Notes: generated by a model from the sequence alone, not told the origin. 24,317 nt of DNA from Lactobacillaceae bacterium UBA5807 (GCA_002418005.1 DIDF01000076.1:1-24317); one strand, 5' to 3'; shown: positions 8,477-16,428, numbered from the stretch's first letter. Numbers and translations: made by a program.

Positions 8477-8568
8477 AGCCGTGGCACAGTCTCCTTCAAA
8501 TATAAAATCCGGAATTTGGATTTTATATTTGAAGGTGCTGTGTTCAGGCTTCAGCGTCGTCAGAGCAC
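8457..8568. repeat. Palindromic repeat R1, overlapping the end of the GNAT gene
   Basis: One long interrupted hairpin. GTGC (8457-8460) pairs with GCAC (8565-8568), then TGAAGCC with GGCTTCA, CACAG with CTGTG, and a tip stem CCTTCAAATATAAAATCC with its exact complement around a short loop. It shares its base and its following GTTTCAACTA flank with repeats at 8581 and 21411, while the inner stem is unique. This looks like a mobile or MITE-like intergenic palindrome, or a processed RNA hairpin. No transposase is nearby. Confidence 0.8.
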
Positions 8569-8580
8569 GTTTCAACTAGA

Positions 8581-8693
8581 GTGTGACGAGGGACGTTTTG
8601 AGGTCGTGGGCTAAGCTGCTTATCTAGTGAAATCCTGTTTTTGGATTTTACTAGATAAGTTGTTAGCCTCAGACCTCAGTCCTGTCGGAACAC
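8581..8693. repeat. Palindromic repeat R2
   Basis: It starts 13 nt after R1. GTGT (8581-8584) pairs with ACAC (8690-8693), GAGGTC with GACCTC, GGCTAA with TAGCC and CTTATCTAGT with ACTAGATAAG. The tip pairs AAATCC with GGATTT. The right flank GTTTTCACTATGTAAA matches the flanks of R1 (GTTTCAACTA) and R3 (GTTTCAGCTATGTAA). The inner stem differs from R1, so base and flank are conserved while the tip changes. Confidence 0.8.
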
Positions 8694-8753
8694 GTTTTCA
8701 CTATGTAAAAATCGCAACCCAAGAATTTAAAACAGATGCATATAATTCCAAAC

Positions 8754-8785
8754 AAAAAGACCAGGAAAAAATTCCTGGTCTTTTT
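8754..8785. terminator. Terminator between the repeats and the NlpC/P60 gene
   Basis: A 13-bp stem (8754-8766 with 8773-8785) has T runs on both strands. It can end the histidine phosphatase/GNAT transcript from the left and the NlpC/P60 transcript from the right. Confidence 0.85.
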
Positions 8786-8830
8786 TATATTGAGTTGAGT
8801 AAAATTTTAAGTTATGTTTATGAATTAAAT

Positions 8831-9304
8831 CTAATCAGTAAAGTTAGCAACTTGGACAGAACCAACATAGTTCCACCAAGGGGCTTTAACAGTCTCAGTG
8901 ATAACTCCACGATTTTGAGCATCAATCATTTTTCCGTTACCGACATACAAACCAACATGAGAAATTGATGCAGCGCTTGAACCAAAGAATACTAAGTCAC
9001 CTTTATCAAGCTTGTTGTAAGAAACTTTTTTACCAGCATTGTATTGAGCTTGAGCAGTTCTTGGAAGAGTAACTGATGCGCCCTTCTTAAATACAAATCC
9101 AGTAAATCCTGAGCAATCAAATGCTGAAGGACCAGTGGCGCCATATGAATATGGTTTGCCAAGGTTGGCCTTTGCTACAGAATACACATCTGAGAATGAT
9201 GCGTCAGTACTTTGAACTGATGCACTGGCAGATGAAGCACCTATGAATGCGAAAGTAAAGAAAGCTATTAAACTGAGCAATAAATGTATATGTAATTTTT
9301 TCAT
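8831..9304 (-). CDS. Secreted NlpC/P60 family cell-wall peptidase
   Basis: A 157-aa exported protein expected to cut peptide bonds in peptidoglycan stems. Residues 1-29 are a signal peptide (basic MKK, hydrophobic core, ASSASA cleavage region). The rest is a bare NlpC/P60 domain with nucleophile Cys64 in DCSGF and His116 in SHVGLYVGNG. The usual third residue aligns with Asp128 of MIDAQN. There is no separate wall-binding domain. I start at the ATG at 9304. A TTG seven codons earlier is in frame but overlaps the only ribosome-binding site (GAGGAG, 9318-9323), so it is rejected. The spacing of 13 nt to the ATG is long. Confidence 0.9.
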   Translation of the reverse strand: MKKLHIHLLLSLIAFFTFAFIGASSASASVQSTDASFSDVYSVAKANLGKPYSYGATGPSAFDCSGFTGFVFKKGASVTLPRTAQAQYNAGKKVSYNKLDKGDLVFFGSSAASISHVGLYVGNGKMIDAQNRGVITETVKAPWWNYVGSVQVANFTD

Positions 9305-9715
9305 AACTATTAGACAACTCCTCAATTAATTCTACAAGTACAATTTTAGCAGTGGTTTGTTGCAGGATTGTGACAACAGGGTATCAATGACGTTAAAAGC
9401 AATTTATCCGCTTAAATAAACAAAAATGCTTTTTTAATGAAGTCCGAAATCGTCTGTGATTGCTGAGTTGTTGGACTTTTGGTTGCGCAAAATCTATTCA
9501 GGGGCAACAAGTCTTTCCTCTGAAAAAATTGACTTTTATTGTCAAAAAACTCATCAAATTAACAAAATATGTGAAAAATAGTACTAATTTTTGCCGGATG
9601 TTACACTTCTGTAACATAACTCTGGAATGTTGAAACCTTTTAACAAATCTTTTGAATGGTCTGTTTTTAAATTTATTTAACTTAATAATTTAGAATCCAT
9701 TACTGGAGCCAAAAA
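9305..9715. other. Long non-coding gap upstream of the NlpC/P60 gene
   Basis: About 410 bp without a credible gene. Visible items on the minus strand are the GAGGAG site, an extended -10-like TGCTAAAAT near 9340 without a good -35, a pairing AAGTCC...GGACTT around 9440-9476, a small TTGAC...GTCAA inverted repeat near 9530, and the WalR-like palindrome at 9599. A structured leader for the hydrolase gene is possible but not demonstrated. Confidence 0.5.
9599..9616. promoter_or_regulatory. Palindromic WalR-like site TGTTAC-N5-TGTAAC
   Basis: TGTTAC (9599-9604), five bases, then TGTAAC (9610-9615) fits the WalR (YycF) consensus TGTWAH-N5-TGTWAH exactly. Including the next A it is also a perfect 7-bp inverted repeat, so it reads the same on both strands. 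It lies about 295 bp upstream of an NlpC/P60 wall hydrolase, a typical WalR target class, but that distance is unusually long. Confidence 0.4.
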
Positions 9716-9752
9716 AAGCTCTTCAATCAGAAATTATCTGATTGAAGAGCTT
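9716..9752 (-). terminator. Intrinsic terminator of the MMPL gene
   Basis: A perfect 15-bp stem (9716-9730 with 9738-9752) with a 7-nt loop. On the minus strand it is followed by a run of seven T. It begins 19 nt past the MMPL stop codon. Confidence 0.9.
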
Positions 9753-9770
9753 GTGAATTATATATCCGGA

Positions 9771-12494
9771 TTAATCGTGCTTTTTATTTCTAAACCAAAT
9801 ATTTTTTCTTTGTGGTAATAGTACCGAAATTTTACCGACCGCTGCAACGGTGATTGGCAGGATCAAATAGAAGATTCCTGCAGTAAAGATTAGAATCATT
9901 GCTAATTCAATCAAGGTAGTTGAAGCACCAAATGTCAGAGAAATACCCATCAATACGATAATCATCAGAATATATCTGAATTCTTTACCATAATTGAGCA
10001 TTGCTGGTTCTGCCCAACTCATTAAGTCCTGCCCGGATCTTCTCTTTGACATTCCTAAAGAAGCAATCTGCCAAGTCCCAATGGCGGCTAAGATACTGGC
10101 AGCAATTATTGGAACTGGCCAATCAAGCTGAGTAATATGCCCAACGTATTCCATTGTCAAAGAGGTCAACTGGATCCCAGTAAAACCGGAAATGATAAAG
10201 GCCAAAGTCCAGTAAAGCGGTTGAAGAACGGCTCTACTGAAGAAGAAGACTGCCAAGGATAATCCTGCAATTAATAGAACAATGTATGCCCATAAGTTAT
10301 CCTGCATCTTTTGTTGGATTATAGACTGGACAACCGGTTCACCAGTAATTGCTACTTTAGCGTGAGCCAAAGGCGTTCCTTGAAGTTGGAGATGAATTTG
10401 CTGTTCGATTGTATTGATTGTTTGAACATTATTTTGACTATTAGGCTGACTGTTTAAGACAATCTGTAAACTGGTAATCTTTTGATCTTGGCTCGTGTAG
10501 TTCAAAGTGGTTTGGATAAAGTCAGTATCAGCAAGTTGGGCTTTGGTGATATAGAACACATCTGCGGCTTGAGAATTTTCTAGACCTGACAAGTAATTAT
10601 AAATGTTATTGATCTGGGTTTGCGCTGCAGAAACTTTTTGACCAACTTTGCCAAGCTCATTTCGAACATTTTGAATTTGTTTGCTATAAGCTGTTAAGGC
10701 TGCTGAACTTCCTTGAGAAGAACTCTTAATTTGGTTAGCAGTGGATATTAAGGTGTTCAGATCACTAGAAACTGACTGTAGTTGGCTGTTAATTGCTTCA
10801 ATTTGACGCTGATAAGCCATAACAGTACTTGAAATCTTACTTCGGACAGTAGCCGTAGAATATTGATCTGCTTTACTTACATTGCCTTGAATGGTTTGTG
10901 TCTTTGACTGAAGTTGATTTACCTGATTGATTTGAGAATTAATACTGCTAATTTGACTTTGAATGGTGCCGGTCTTTAAATTGTTCTGGTTGGACTTGAT
11001 TCCCTTTACGGCATCAGCGAGTTGGCCACTAGCTAACTTGGCATTCATTCCAATGGACTGAAGCTGGGTTGCAACGTAGTACTTTTGAATTGGAATTCCA
11101 CCAGGCTGGGTAATTGAATAAACTTTATTAATACCTGGTGTAGATTGAAGTTTTGTAGTTAAAATATCAATTGCAGATAGGTATTTTTCATTAGCTAATT
11201 TATTGTTGCTTTGAATGTAAACTGTAATTGGGGCGCTCTTGCCACCGGTGAAGTGCGAATTAAGAACTTGTGCTCCTGATACCGCCTGGCTGGATTGAGT
11301 TAAGTTGCTGTCCGGCGAATAAGAAAGACTGCTGCGGTAGAAGTATACAAATGGCAAGGTAAGATAGATGGCTATTAAAACGGCAAAGATCGGTTGCCAT
11401 AAAGCAAATTGAGTTGCTTTGGTGTAATAGTGTGAATCCATCATTGGCAAAGTTGAGTTACCAGGCCAATAGAATCTTCTTGCTAACGGCTGCATGAATA
11501 CTGCGTTCAGAGTCAACACACTTAAGGCCAAGACAAGGACGGTAAATGCCAATGTCCAAACCTGTTGAATCTGGTTAAAGTTAATAAATCCAGATAAAGC
11601 GAAGATAAAGGCTAAGCAGCCAGCAACGATTGTGATTGGCATCCAAACACTGCCGACAGTTTCCTGGGTGGCTTTTCGACCATCATTATCTTGTTCCAAG
11701 ACTGCTCTAAAGCGTCTGAATAAGAAGATGTTCCAAATCGATCCGAGAATCACAGTTAACAAACCAATCTCTAAGGGAACATATTCACCATAAGCCCAAT
11801 TAAAATGCTGCTGGAGAAGATATGAAAAGCCAAATGAAACGATAAAAGCTGAAAAGGTGCTGATAAATGAAACAACAGCTGCCAGCAAAGATCTGAAGTA
11901 AATTCCCAATAATAAAGCCGAGGCGATAAACATCACAATCATTACTATCTTGGATACTTGAGCAATCTTTGTGTTTTGTTCTTCTCTGATAATTTCAGGG
12001 CTTGTAATGTAGGAATTAAGACCGGTTACTTTTGTTTGGGAAACCAACTGGTTAACCAACACTTGAAGTGAATTGCCTTTAGCATCCATATCAATTGTGA
12101 CATATTCAGTGGACCCATCACTTGAGAGCATTTGGGATTGGCCGTTCATATTAGTCTTGGTGCTGGTAATTTTCTTAACACTATAAAATGATTGATGTTG
12201 AGTTAAATTTTGAATGGTGCTGTCAATTTGGTTTTGTTGAATTGGCGTAATTTTTCCATTGGGGTTGTTATAAACAACATCAACGCTATTTGTTCCCTTG
12301 AGCTGATACCCCCACTCGTCGCGAATGCTTTGAGCCTGCATTGGCTGAGAATTAGAAGATAAAACAGGCTGACTATATGACTGAATCGCATTTTGAAATG
12401 ACGGAGCAGTTATAATTGCAATAAATACGACAATCAGCCATACTAACAGAGTAAAAGCTCGATTTCTATGTAATTGTTGGATAAATGGTTTCAT
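9771..12494 (-). CDS. MMPL/RND superfamily membrane transporter, atypical
   Basis: A 907-aa protein with two-fold RND architecture: a first transmembrane segment (12-30), an extracytoplasmic loop (31-178), five segments (about 180-340), a segment at 368-386, a large loop (387-730) and five more segments (about 735-885). The second loop contains a Gln/Ser/Asn-rich coiled-coil stretch (about 510-640) like those in MmpL/YhgE-type proteins. Family members export lipids or drugs using the proton gradient. The intramembrane Asp-Tyr pair expected in each half is missing here: GSIWNIFLF (251-259) and AIGTWQIASL (804-813) have Ile-Trp and Thr-Trp in those places. The cargo is unknown. The ATG is preceded by GGGGAG at about 10 nt. 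The gene is monocistronic with its own terminator. Confidence 0.85.
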   Translation of the reverse strand: MKPFIQQLHRNRAFTLLVWLIVVFIAIITAPSFQNAIQSYSQPVLSSNSQPMQAQSIRDEWGYQLKGTNSVDVVYNNPNGKITPIQQNQIDSTIQNLTQHQSFYSVKKITSTKTNMNGQSQMLSSDGSTEYVTIDMDAKGNSLQVLVNQLVSQTKVTGLNSYITSPEIIREEQNTKIAQVSKIVMIVMFIASALLLGIYFRSLLAAVVSFISTFSAFIVSFGFSYLLQQHFNWAYGEYVPLEIGLLTVILGSIWNIFLFRRFRAVLEQDNDGRKATQETVGSVWMPITIVAGCLAFIFALSGFINFNQIQQVWTLAFTVLVLALSVLTLNAVFMQPLARRFYWPGNSTLPMMDSHYYTKATQFALWQPIFAVLIAIYLTLPFVYFYRSSLSYSPDSNLTQSSQAVSGAQVLNSHFTGGKSAPITVYIQSNNKLANEKYLSAIDILTTKLQSTPGINKVYSITQPGGIPIQKYYVATQLQSIGMNAKLASGQLADAVKGIKSNQNNLKTGTIQSQISSINSQINQVNQLQSKTQTIQGNVSKADQYSTATVRSKISSTVMAYQRQIEAINSQLQSVSSDLNTLISTANQIKSSSQGSSAALTAYSKQIQNVRNELGKVGQKVSAAQTQINNIYNYLSGLENSQAADVFYITKAQLADTDFIQTTLNYTSQDQKITSLQIVLNSQPNSQNNVQTINTIEQQIHLQLQGTPLAHAKVAITGEPVVQSIIQQKMQDNLWAYIVLLIAGLSLAVFFFSRAVLQPLYWTLAFIISGFTGIQLTSLTMEYVGHITQLDWPVPIIAASILAAIGTWQIASLGMSKRRSGQDLMSWAEPAMLNYGKEFRYILMIIVLMGISLTFGASTTLIELAMILIFTAGIFYLILPITVAAVGKISVLLPQRKNIWFRNKKHD

Positions 12495-12638
12495 TATATT
12501 AGTTCTCCCCAGTCCAGTATAAAAGATACTACGAATTATTCTAACATTTATCCAGCGACAACAAAAAGGTTTTTAGAAAATCATTACTTAAATTGTTTTA
12601 TCCATTCCTATTATTAAAATGAATTGGAGGTTCAGATT

Positions 12639-13619
12639 TTGTGTACTAGCATTTTTCAGATTGGCCAACAAGACGGTGCTCATGTGTTGGCCCGCACAAT
12701 GGATTGGCCACATCTTGGCGCCAAGCCGGTGTTTGTTCCGCGAAACTACGCTTGGCATTCAGTATTTGATAATTCAGTCTACCATACTAAATACGCAGTT
12801 TTAGGAACTGGGGGCCAACATGATTCAGAAATTGATATTTCTGATGGGGTAAATGAATATGGAATGGCAGTCCAAAAGCTGACTTTTACTAATGGAAGTC
12901 AGTTGGTTGAAGAACCAACTCCTGGCGATATTCATTTGGCTCCTTTTGAATTATCCTTTTATTTGCTTTCCCAATTTAAATCTGTGCAGGAAATAGTTGA
13001 TAATATAGAAGAGATCCAGTTAATGGCAGATACTCATAGCTTGCTGAAGTATGACCATAGTGAACTGCATTTTTCCGCAGCCAATCCGACTGGAAGAATT
13101 GTGGTGGTTGAACCGGTTACTCACCCGATTGAGGTTATTGAAAATCCACTGGGAATTGTGACTAACAGTAATCATTTTGATCGCCAAATTGAACAGCTCT
13201 CAAAGTACGTTGAGTATACTCCAGAATTTTTAAATCATACTGTACCATTAAATACTCCGCGAGTAACAACGGGTAATCCTTCAGGAAAATTAATTCCGCC
13301 TGGTTCTTATACTCCAGGATCAAGATTTATTCGCGCTGCCTATTTAAAGGAAAGAATTGATTTGCCGAATAATGAGGATGAGGCGGTTGATAATTGTTGG
13401 CATCTGCTGGATTCAGTAAATGTTCCTAAAAGTAAAGCTCATCAACCGACTTTTTCAGTTTATAGAGCAGCAGTCTGCTGTGACAGTAAGAATTATTATT
13501 TCCAGTCTTATTATCAAAAATCCGTATATAAAATTGAGTTTCCAAAAGAGAGAATTAATGATAAAGAGGTTCATTTCTACCAAACTGATGATAGAATAAG
13601 CTTTGAAACTTTAAGGTAA
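12639..13619 (+). CDS. Choloylglycine hydrolase / penicillin V acylase family protein (Ntn hydrolase)
   Basis: A 326-aa linear amide C-N hydrolase. The start is fixed by chemistry: these enzymes use Cys2 exposed after Met removal, and a TTG at 12639 directly precedes TGT. TTGGAGG (12624-12630) is the ribosome-binding site, 8 nt away; an upstream in-frame TTG at 12624 is part of that site. Conserved positions visible are Cys2, Arg19 and Asp22 (ARTMDW), Asn72 (GVNEYGMAV), Asn176 (TNSNHF) and Arg229 (GSRF). Members hydrolyse conjugated bile salts, penicillin V or acyl-homoserine-lactone-like amides, and the sequence alone does not choose among them. It is the first gene of a four-gene run; the next gene starts 14 nt downstream. 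Confidence 0.9.
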   Translation: MCTSIFQIGQQDGAHVLARTMDWPHLGAKPVFVPRNYAWHSVFDNSVYHTKYAVLGTGGQHDSEIDISDGVNEYGMAVQKLTFTNGSQLVEEPTPGDIHLAPFELSFYLLSQFKSVQEIVDNIEEIQLMADTHSLLKYDHSELHFSAANPTGRIVVVEPVTHPIEVIENPLGIVTNSNHFDRQIEQLSKYVEYTPEFLNHTVPLNTPRVTTGNPSGKLIPPGSYTPGSRFIRAAYLKERIDLPNNEDEAVDNCWHLLDSVNVPKSKAHQPTFSVYRAAVCCDSKNYYFQSYYQKSVYKIEFPKERINDKEVHFYQTDDRISFETLR

Positions 13620-13633
13620 CGGAGGAATTTATT

Positions 13634-14257
13634 TTGAAACACGCCAGATCGCATTATGCAGAAGGCTTATTATTTCTTACAGTATTGGTAATCGCTTTAG
13701 CGGTTGGCCTGCGTTATATGACCAATCGCAAAACCGCGACAAATTCTTCAAAACAAGTTGCCCAAACGACCCAGGAACTGCCATACCCAACGGCTACGGC
13801 CAATAGTCAATTCATTTCCCAAATTGCTAATCCGGCGATTGCAATTTATCAGAAAAGTCCGCGGATTCTTCCAAGTATTGTGATTGGCCAAGCCATTTTG
13901 GAATCAAACTTTGGCACATCTAAATTATATTTAGATGCCAATAATCCATTTGGAGTAAAAGGCACATATAATGGTAGTTCAGTAGTTTTTCAAACTTTGG
14001 AAAATATTAATGGGAAAAACGTTTACCAGTCTGCTAACTTTAGAAAATATCCAACGGTTAAAGATGCGGTAGATGACTATTATCAAGTAGTTTCTCAAAA
14101 ATTTATTACTCAAGATAACATTCAAAGTTACCGTCGTTTAGCAGAAATGCTTCAAAATAACGGCTATGCGACTGATCCAAATTATGCAAAAAAGTTAATT
14201 AGAACAATTGTAAAATATAATTTAAGCAAGTACGATATAGAAGCAATAAATCAGTAA
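13634..14257 (+). CDS. Membrane-anchored glucosaminidase-domain protein (GH73-like)
   Basis: A 207-aa protein with an N-terminal membrane anchor (residues 11-27) after a short basic stretch, a Thr/Gln-rich linker (32-55) and a glucosaminidase (FlgJ/LytG-type) domain over about 60-200. The catalytic Glu is Glu90 in AILESNFGTS, and NNPFGVKG at 103-110 and FRKYPTVKDAVDDYY near 135-150 are family hallmarks. It should cut the glycan strand of peptidoglycan at the outer membrane face. The start is TTG, 8 nt after GGAGG. It lies between the choloylglycine-hydrolase-like gene (14 nt gap) and the TerC gene (15 nt gap), so it is co-transcribed. Confidence 0.88.
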   Translation: MKHARSHYAEGLLFLTVLVIALAVGLRYMTNRKTATNSSKQVAQTTQELPYPTATANSQFISQIANPAIAIYQKSPRILPSIVIGQAILESNFGTSKLYLDANNPFGVKGTYNGSSVVFQTLENINGKNVYQSANFRKYPTVKDAVDDYYQVVSQKFITQDNIQSYRRLAEMLQNNGYATDPNYAKKLIRTIVKYNLSKYDIEAINQ

Positions 14258-14272
14258 ACATGGGGGAATTAG

Positions 14273-15046
14273 GTGTTACAGTGGATTTCAACTCTATACG
14301 GGCCCTTTTTTGATGGCAGTAATTGGGCAGCAGTCATTCAATCAGGAAGTGACTGGCTGGTTATTTTATCTCTGGCAATCATCGAGTGTTTGCTATCGGT
14401 CGATAATGCAGTTGTTCTAGCTGCTCAAACTCAGGCCCTGCCAACAAAGATCCAGCGAGAAAAGTCCTTGTTTTATGGTATCTGGGGAGCTTATTTGTTC
14501 CGATTCCTAATAATTGGAGTAGGAACTTTTTTGATTAATTTTTGGGTTATTAAGATAATTGGCGGCCTTTATTTGTTATATTTGGCCTATTCTTTTTTTT
14601 CGAAAACTAAAGTTGTGCATACTAGACGGCTTGCAAATGAGAAAAAGAAACGACGGATTTCACTTTTTTGGTCAGTGGTAATTCAAATTGAAATGATGGA
14701 TATTATTTCTTCAGTCGATTCTGTCTTAGCTTCATTAGCTATTTCTTCAAATCCAGTTATTGTTTTGCTGGGTGGAATGATTGGAATTGCTGCAATGCGT
14801 GGTGTCGCTGAGGTTATAATGCGGTTAATGAGCAAAATCCCGGAAATTCAGCCAATGGCTTATATCTTAATTATTTTTATTGCCATTAAATTAGTAATTT
14901 CAATTCCGACGATTAATATTGAAATTCCTGCTCCTGTTTTTGGTGTTATAGTTTTGGTCGCAGTTGTTATTACAATTATTATTCATTTTGTTCGCAAAAA
15001 TCGGAGGTCTCAATATGAGCGTGACAATCACCCGGGAGAATCTTGA
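14273..15046 (+). CDS. TerC family membrane protein (YkoY-like, probable metal exporter)
   Basis: A 257-aa polytopic protein with about seven transmembrane segments and the two acidic TerC motifs: Asp44-Asn45 in LLSVDNAVVLA, and Glu140, Asp143 and Asp149 in IEMMDIISSVDSVLA. Members of this family in Bacillus (MeeF/MeeY) export manganese, in part to load secreted enzymes. A charged cytosolic loop (112-130, RRLANEKKKRR) separates the halves. The start is GTG with GGGGGA 5 nt upstream. The 3' end overlaps the thioredoxin start by 32 nt in another frame, which implies translational coupling. Confidence 0.88.
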   Translation: MLQWISTLYGPFFDGSNWAAVIQSGSDWLVILSLAIIECLLSVDNAVVLAAQTQALPTKIQREKSLFYGIWGAYLFRFLIIGVGTFLINFWVIKIIGGLYLLYLAYSFFSKTKVVHTRRLANEKKKRRISLFWSVVIQIEMMDIISSVDSVLASLAISSNPVIVLLGGMIGIAAMRGVAEVIMRLMSKIPEIQPMAYILIIFIAIKLVISIPTINIEIPAPVFGVIVLVAVVITIIIHFVRKNRRSQYERDNHPGES

Positions 15047-15347
15047 TTCCCAAACCAATAATAAACTGACGGTCATTGATTTTTGGGCGCCATGGTGTGG
15101 GCCTTGCAAAATTATGGATCCAATCTTAAATGACCTTGAAAGTAAATTTAATGGGAAAATTCACTTTGGAAAAATGAACGTTGACGGAAATCAAGATATT
15201 GCTGAAAAATATCACGTTTTGAGTATTCCCAGTTTAGTGATTTTTAAAAACGGCGAGGCAAAAGAAAAAGTCTCCGGAATTTATTCAAAAGAAAAATTGG
15301 CGGAGTACTTGAACAAAAAAGTCAAAGAAGTTAATTCTATTGCTTAG
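15015..15347 (+). CDS. trxA: Thioredoxin
   Basis: A 110-aa thioredoxin fold protein with the active site WCGPCK (about residues 29-34) after DFWAPW, and the cis-proline segment SIPSLVIFKNG near 73-83. It should reduce cytosolic disulfides using thioredoxin reductase. The ATG at 15015 has GGAGG 7 nt upstream and sits inside the end of the terC gene; the longer in-frame extension is just terC sequence. No terminator follows. The last 11 bases overlap the 3' end of the convergent small membrane protein gene. A second thioredoxin elsewhere in the genome is likely, so trxA is used in the family sense. Confidence 0.92.
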   Translation: MSVTITRENLDSQTNNKLTVIDFWAPWCGPCKIMDPILNDLESKFNGKIHFGKMNVDGNQDIAEKYHVLSIPSLVIFKNGEAKEKVSGIYSKEKLAEYLNKKVKEVNSIA

Positions 15348-15720
15348 AGTTATTTTTATTGGTATCTTGAGATAATTTTTTGTTTAATATATCTAAATTT
15401 TGAAGTGAAAAGTTAAAAATTGGACTGAAAAAGTGCCGTTTCTTAGGGTCAGGAATTTCCTGGTTCTTTTTTAGTTTCGGAAGCATTTTCGCTAAGTCAT
15501 TTTTGGAAAGGCCTAATTTTCTGGCTTTGGTCATCACTTGTTCAAAAATAATATTTTTGAACCAAAGATAATAAACAATTGCTGCTGCAATAATATACCA
15601 AGAGACGCTCCAGGCAATTCCAATTCTAGCTGGATTCAGAATTCCCGTTGTTACAGCTAGAATTACGAAAATCACATATGTTAGAATACTAATTAAGGTC
15701 CATTTAGTTTTAAGTGACAT
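15337..15720 (-). CDS. Small hypothetical membrane protein
   Basis: A 127-aa protein I do not recognise. Two transmembrane segments (about 7-29 and 36-56) are followed by a basic cytosolic tail. The tail contains a helical KLGLSKNDLAKMLPKLKKNQ-like stretch (about 68-88) and a Lys/Asn-rich end. An AGTAGG-like ribosome-binding site lies about 7 nt before the ATG. It converges on trxA with an 11-bp overlap and no terminator between. Codon pattern and length support a real gene. No function is assigned. Confidence 0.65.
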   Translation of the reverse strand: MSLKTKWTLISILTYVIFVILAVTTGILNPARIGIAWSVSWYIIAAAIVYYLWFKNIIFEQVMTKARKLGLSKNDLAKMLPKLKKNQEIPDPKKRHFFSPIFNFSLQNLDILNKKLSQDTNKNNSKQ

Positions 15721-15796
15721 AAAATGCCTACTTTCTATTGTTCTTGAATTAATTGTAGCCTAAACAATAGTTGAATTCTATCAAAGGAGAATTACG

Positions 15797-16351
15797 ATGA
15801 AGAGTTATGTTGAAACTGTAGATCCATCTGATTATGCAGCAATTGACAAGTTAATTAAGGAGTCATATGCCAGTGGGGATGTAAACACCGATGGTGATGA
15901 AGCTGATATGGTTAAGCGCCTTCGAGAATATTCTGGTTATCGTGATGAATATGAACTTGTAGTCAAGGATAGTAAGGGTGATCTGGTTGGCCACGCCTTG
16001 ATGATTCCAGTTACTGTCAAAGGACCAAAGGTAAAATATTCAATTCTTTCTATAGTAGAACTTAGTGTTGAGAAAAATAGCCGCGGTAAAGGTTACGCTC
16101 AAATGCTAGTTTCTGAACTTCAAGCCAGGGCTAGTTTGGCAGGATATCCGGCCATTGATGTTTTGGACGGTAGTGATTTCTTTGCAGACCGTGGTTATGT
16201 TTCTTCTCAAAACTTTGACATCTACTCAACTCTTCCGGTAAAGATGGAAAACAACTTGATCAAGCCATTACAGAATGGAAGCTTGTTTGGTAAAGGTGGA
16301 AAAATCTATTATCCTGAAGAATTTTTTGGCACTCAAAGGAGTGTAATTTAA
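15797..16351 (+). CDS. GNAT family N-acetyltransferase (YhbS-like)
   Basis: A 184-aa protein with a clear GNAT core. ILSIVELSVEKNSRGKGYAQ (about 77-96) holds the acetyl-CoA-binding SRGKGY segment, and DGSDFFADRGYV (about 128-139) is the motif B region. The arrangement and length fit the predicted acetyltransferases of COG3153 (YhbS). The acceptor is unknown. AAAGGAG precedes the ATG. The gene is monocistronic, with a terminator about 50 nt downstream. Confidence 0.85.
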   Translation: MKSYVETVDPSDYAAIDKLIKESYASGDVNTDGDEADMVKRLREYSGYRDEYELVVKDSKGDLVGHALMIPVTVKGPKVKYSILSIVELSVEKNSRGKGYAQMLVSELQARASLAGYPAIDVLDGSDFFADRGYVSSQNFDIYSTLPVKMENNLIKPLQNGSLFGKGGKIYYPEEFFGTQRSVI

Positions 16352-16399
16352 CAACCAAGTATCAATGAAATATTTTTTACATTTGGGAAATTAAGTGGA

Positions 16400-16428
16400 G
16401 TTACCAATTGGGTCAACCGATTGGTAAC
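16400..16428 (+). terminator. Terminator after the second GNAT gene
   Basis: GTTACCAAT pairs with ATTGGTAAC, extended inward by three pairs including one G-T, and is followed by CTTTTTGTTTT. Confidence 0.85.

Noticed and set aside
8627..8968. 113-codon plus-strand frame
   Set aside because: It begins inside palindrome R2, crosses the terminator at 8754 and ends antisense to the NlpC/P60 gene; there is no ribosome-binding site.
12518..12532. AGTAT-AAAAG-ATACT inverted repeat before the MMPL gene as an operator
   Set aside because: Only a 5-bp match in AT-rich sequence with no partner site; chance is enough to explain it.
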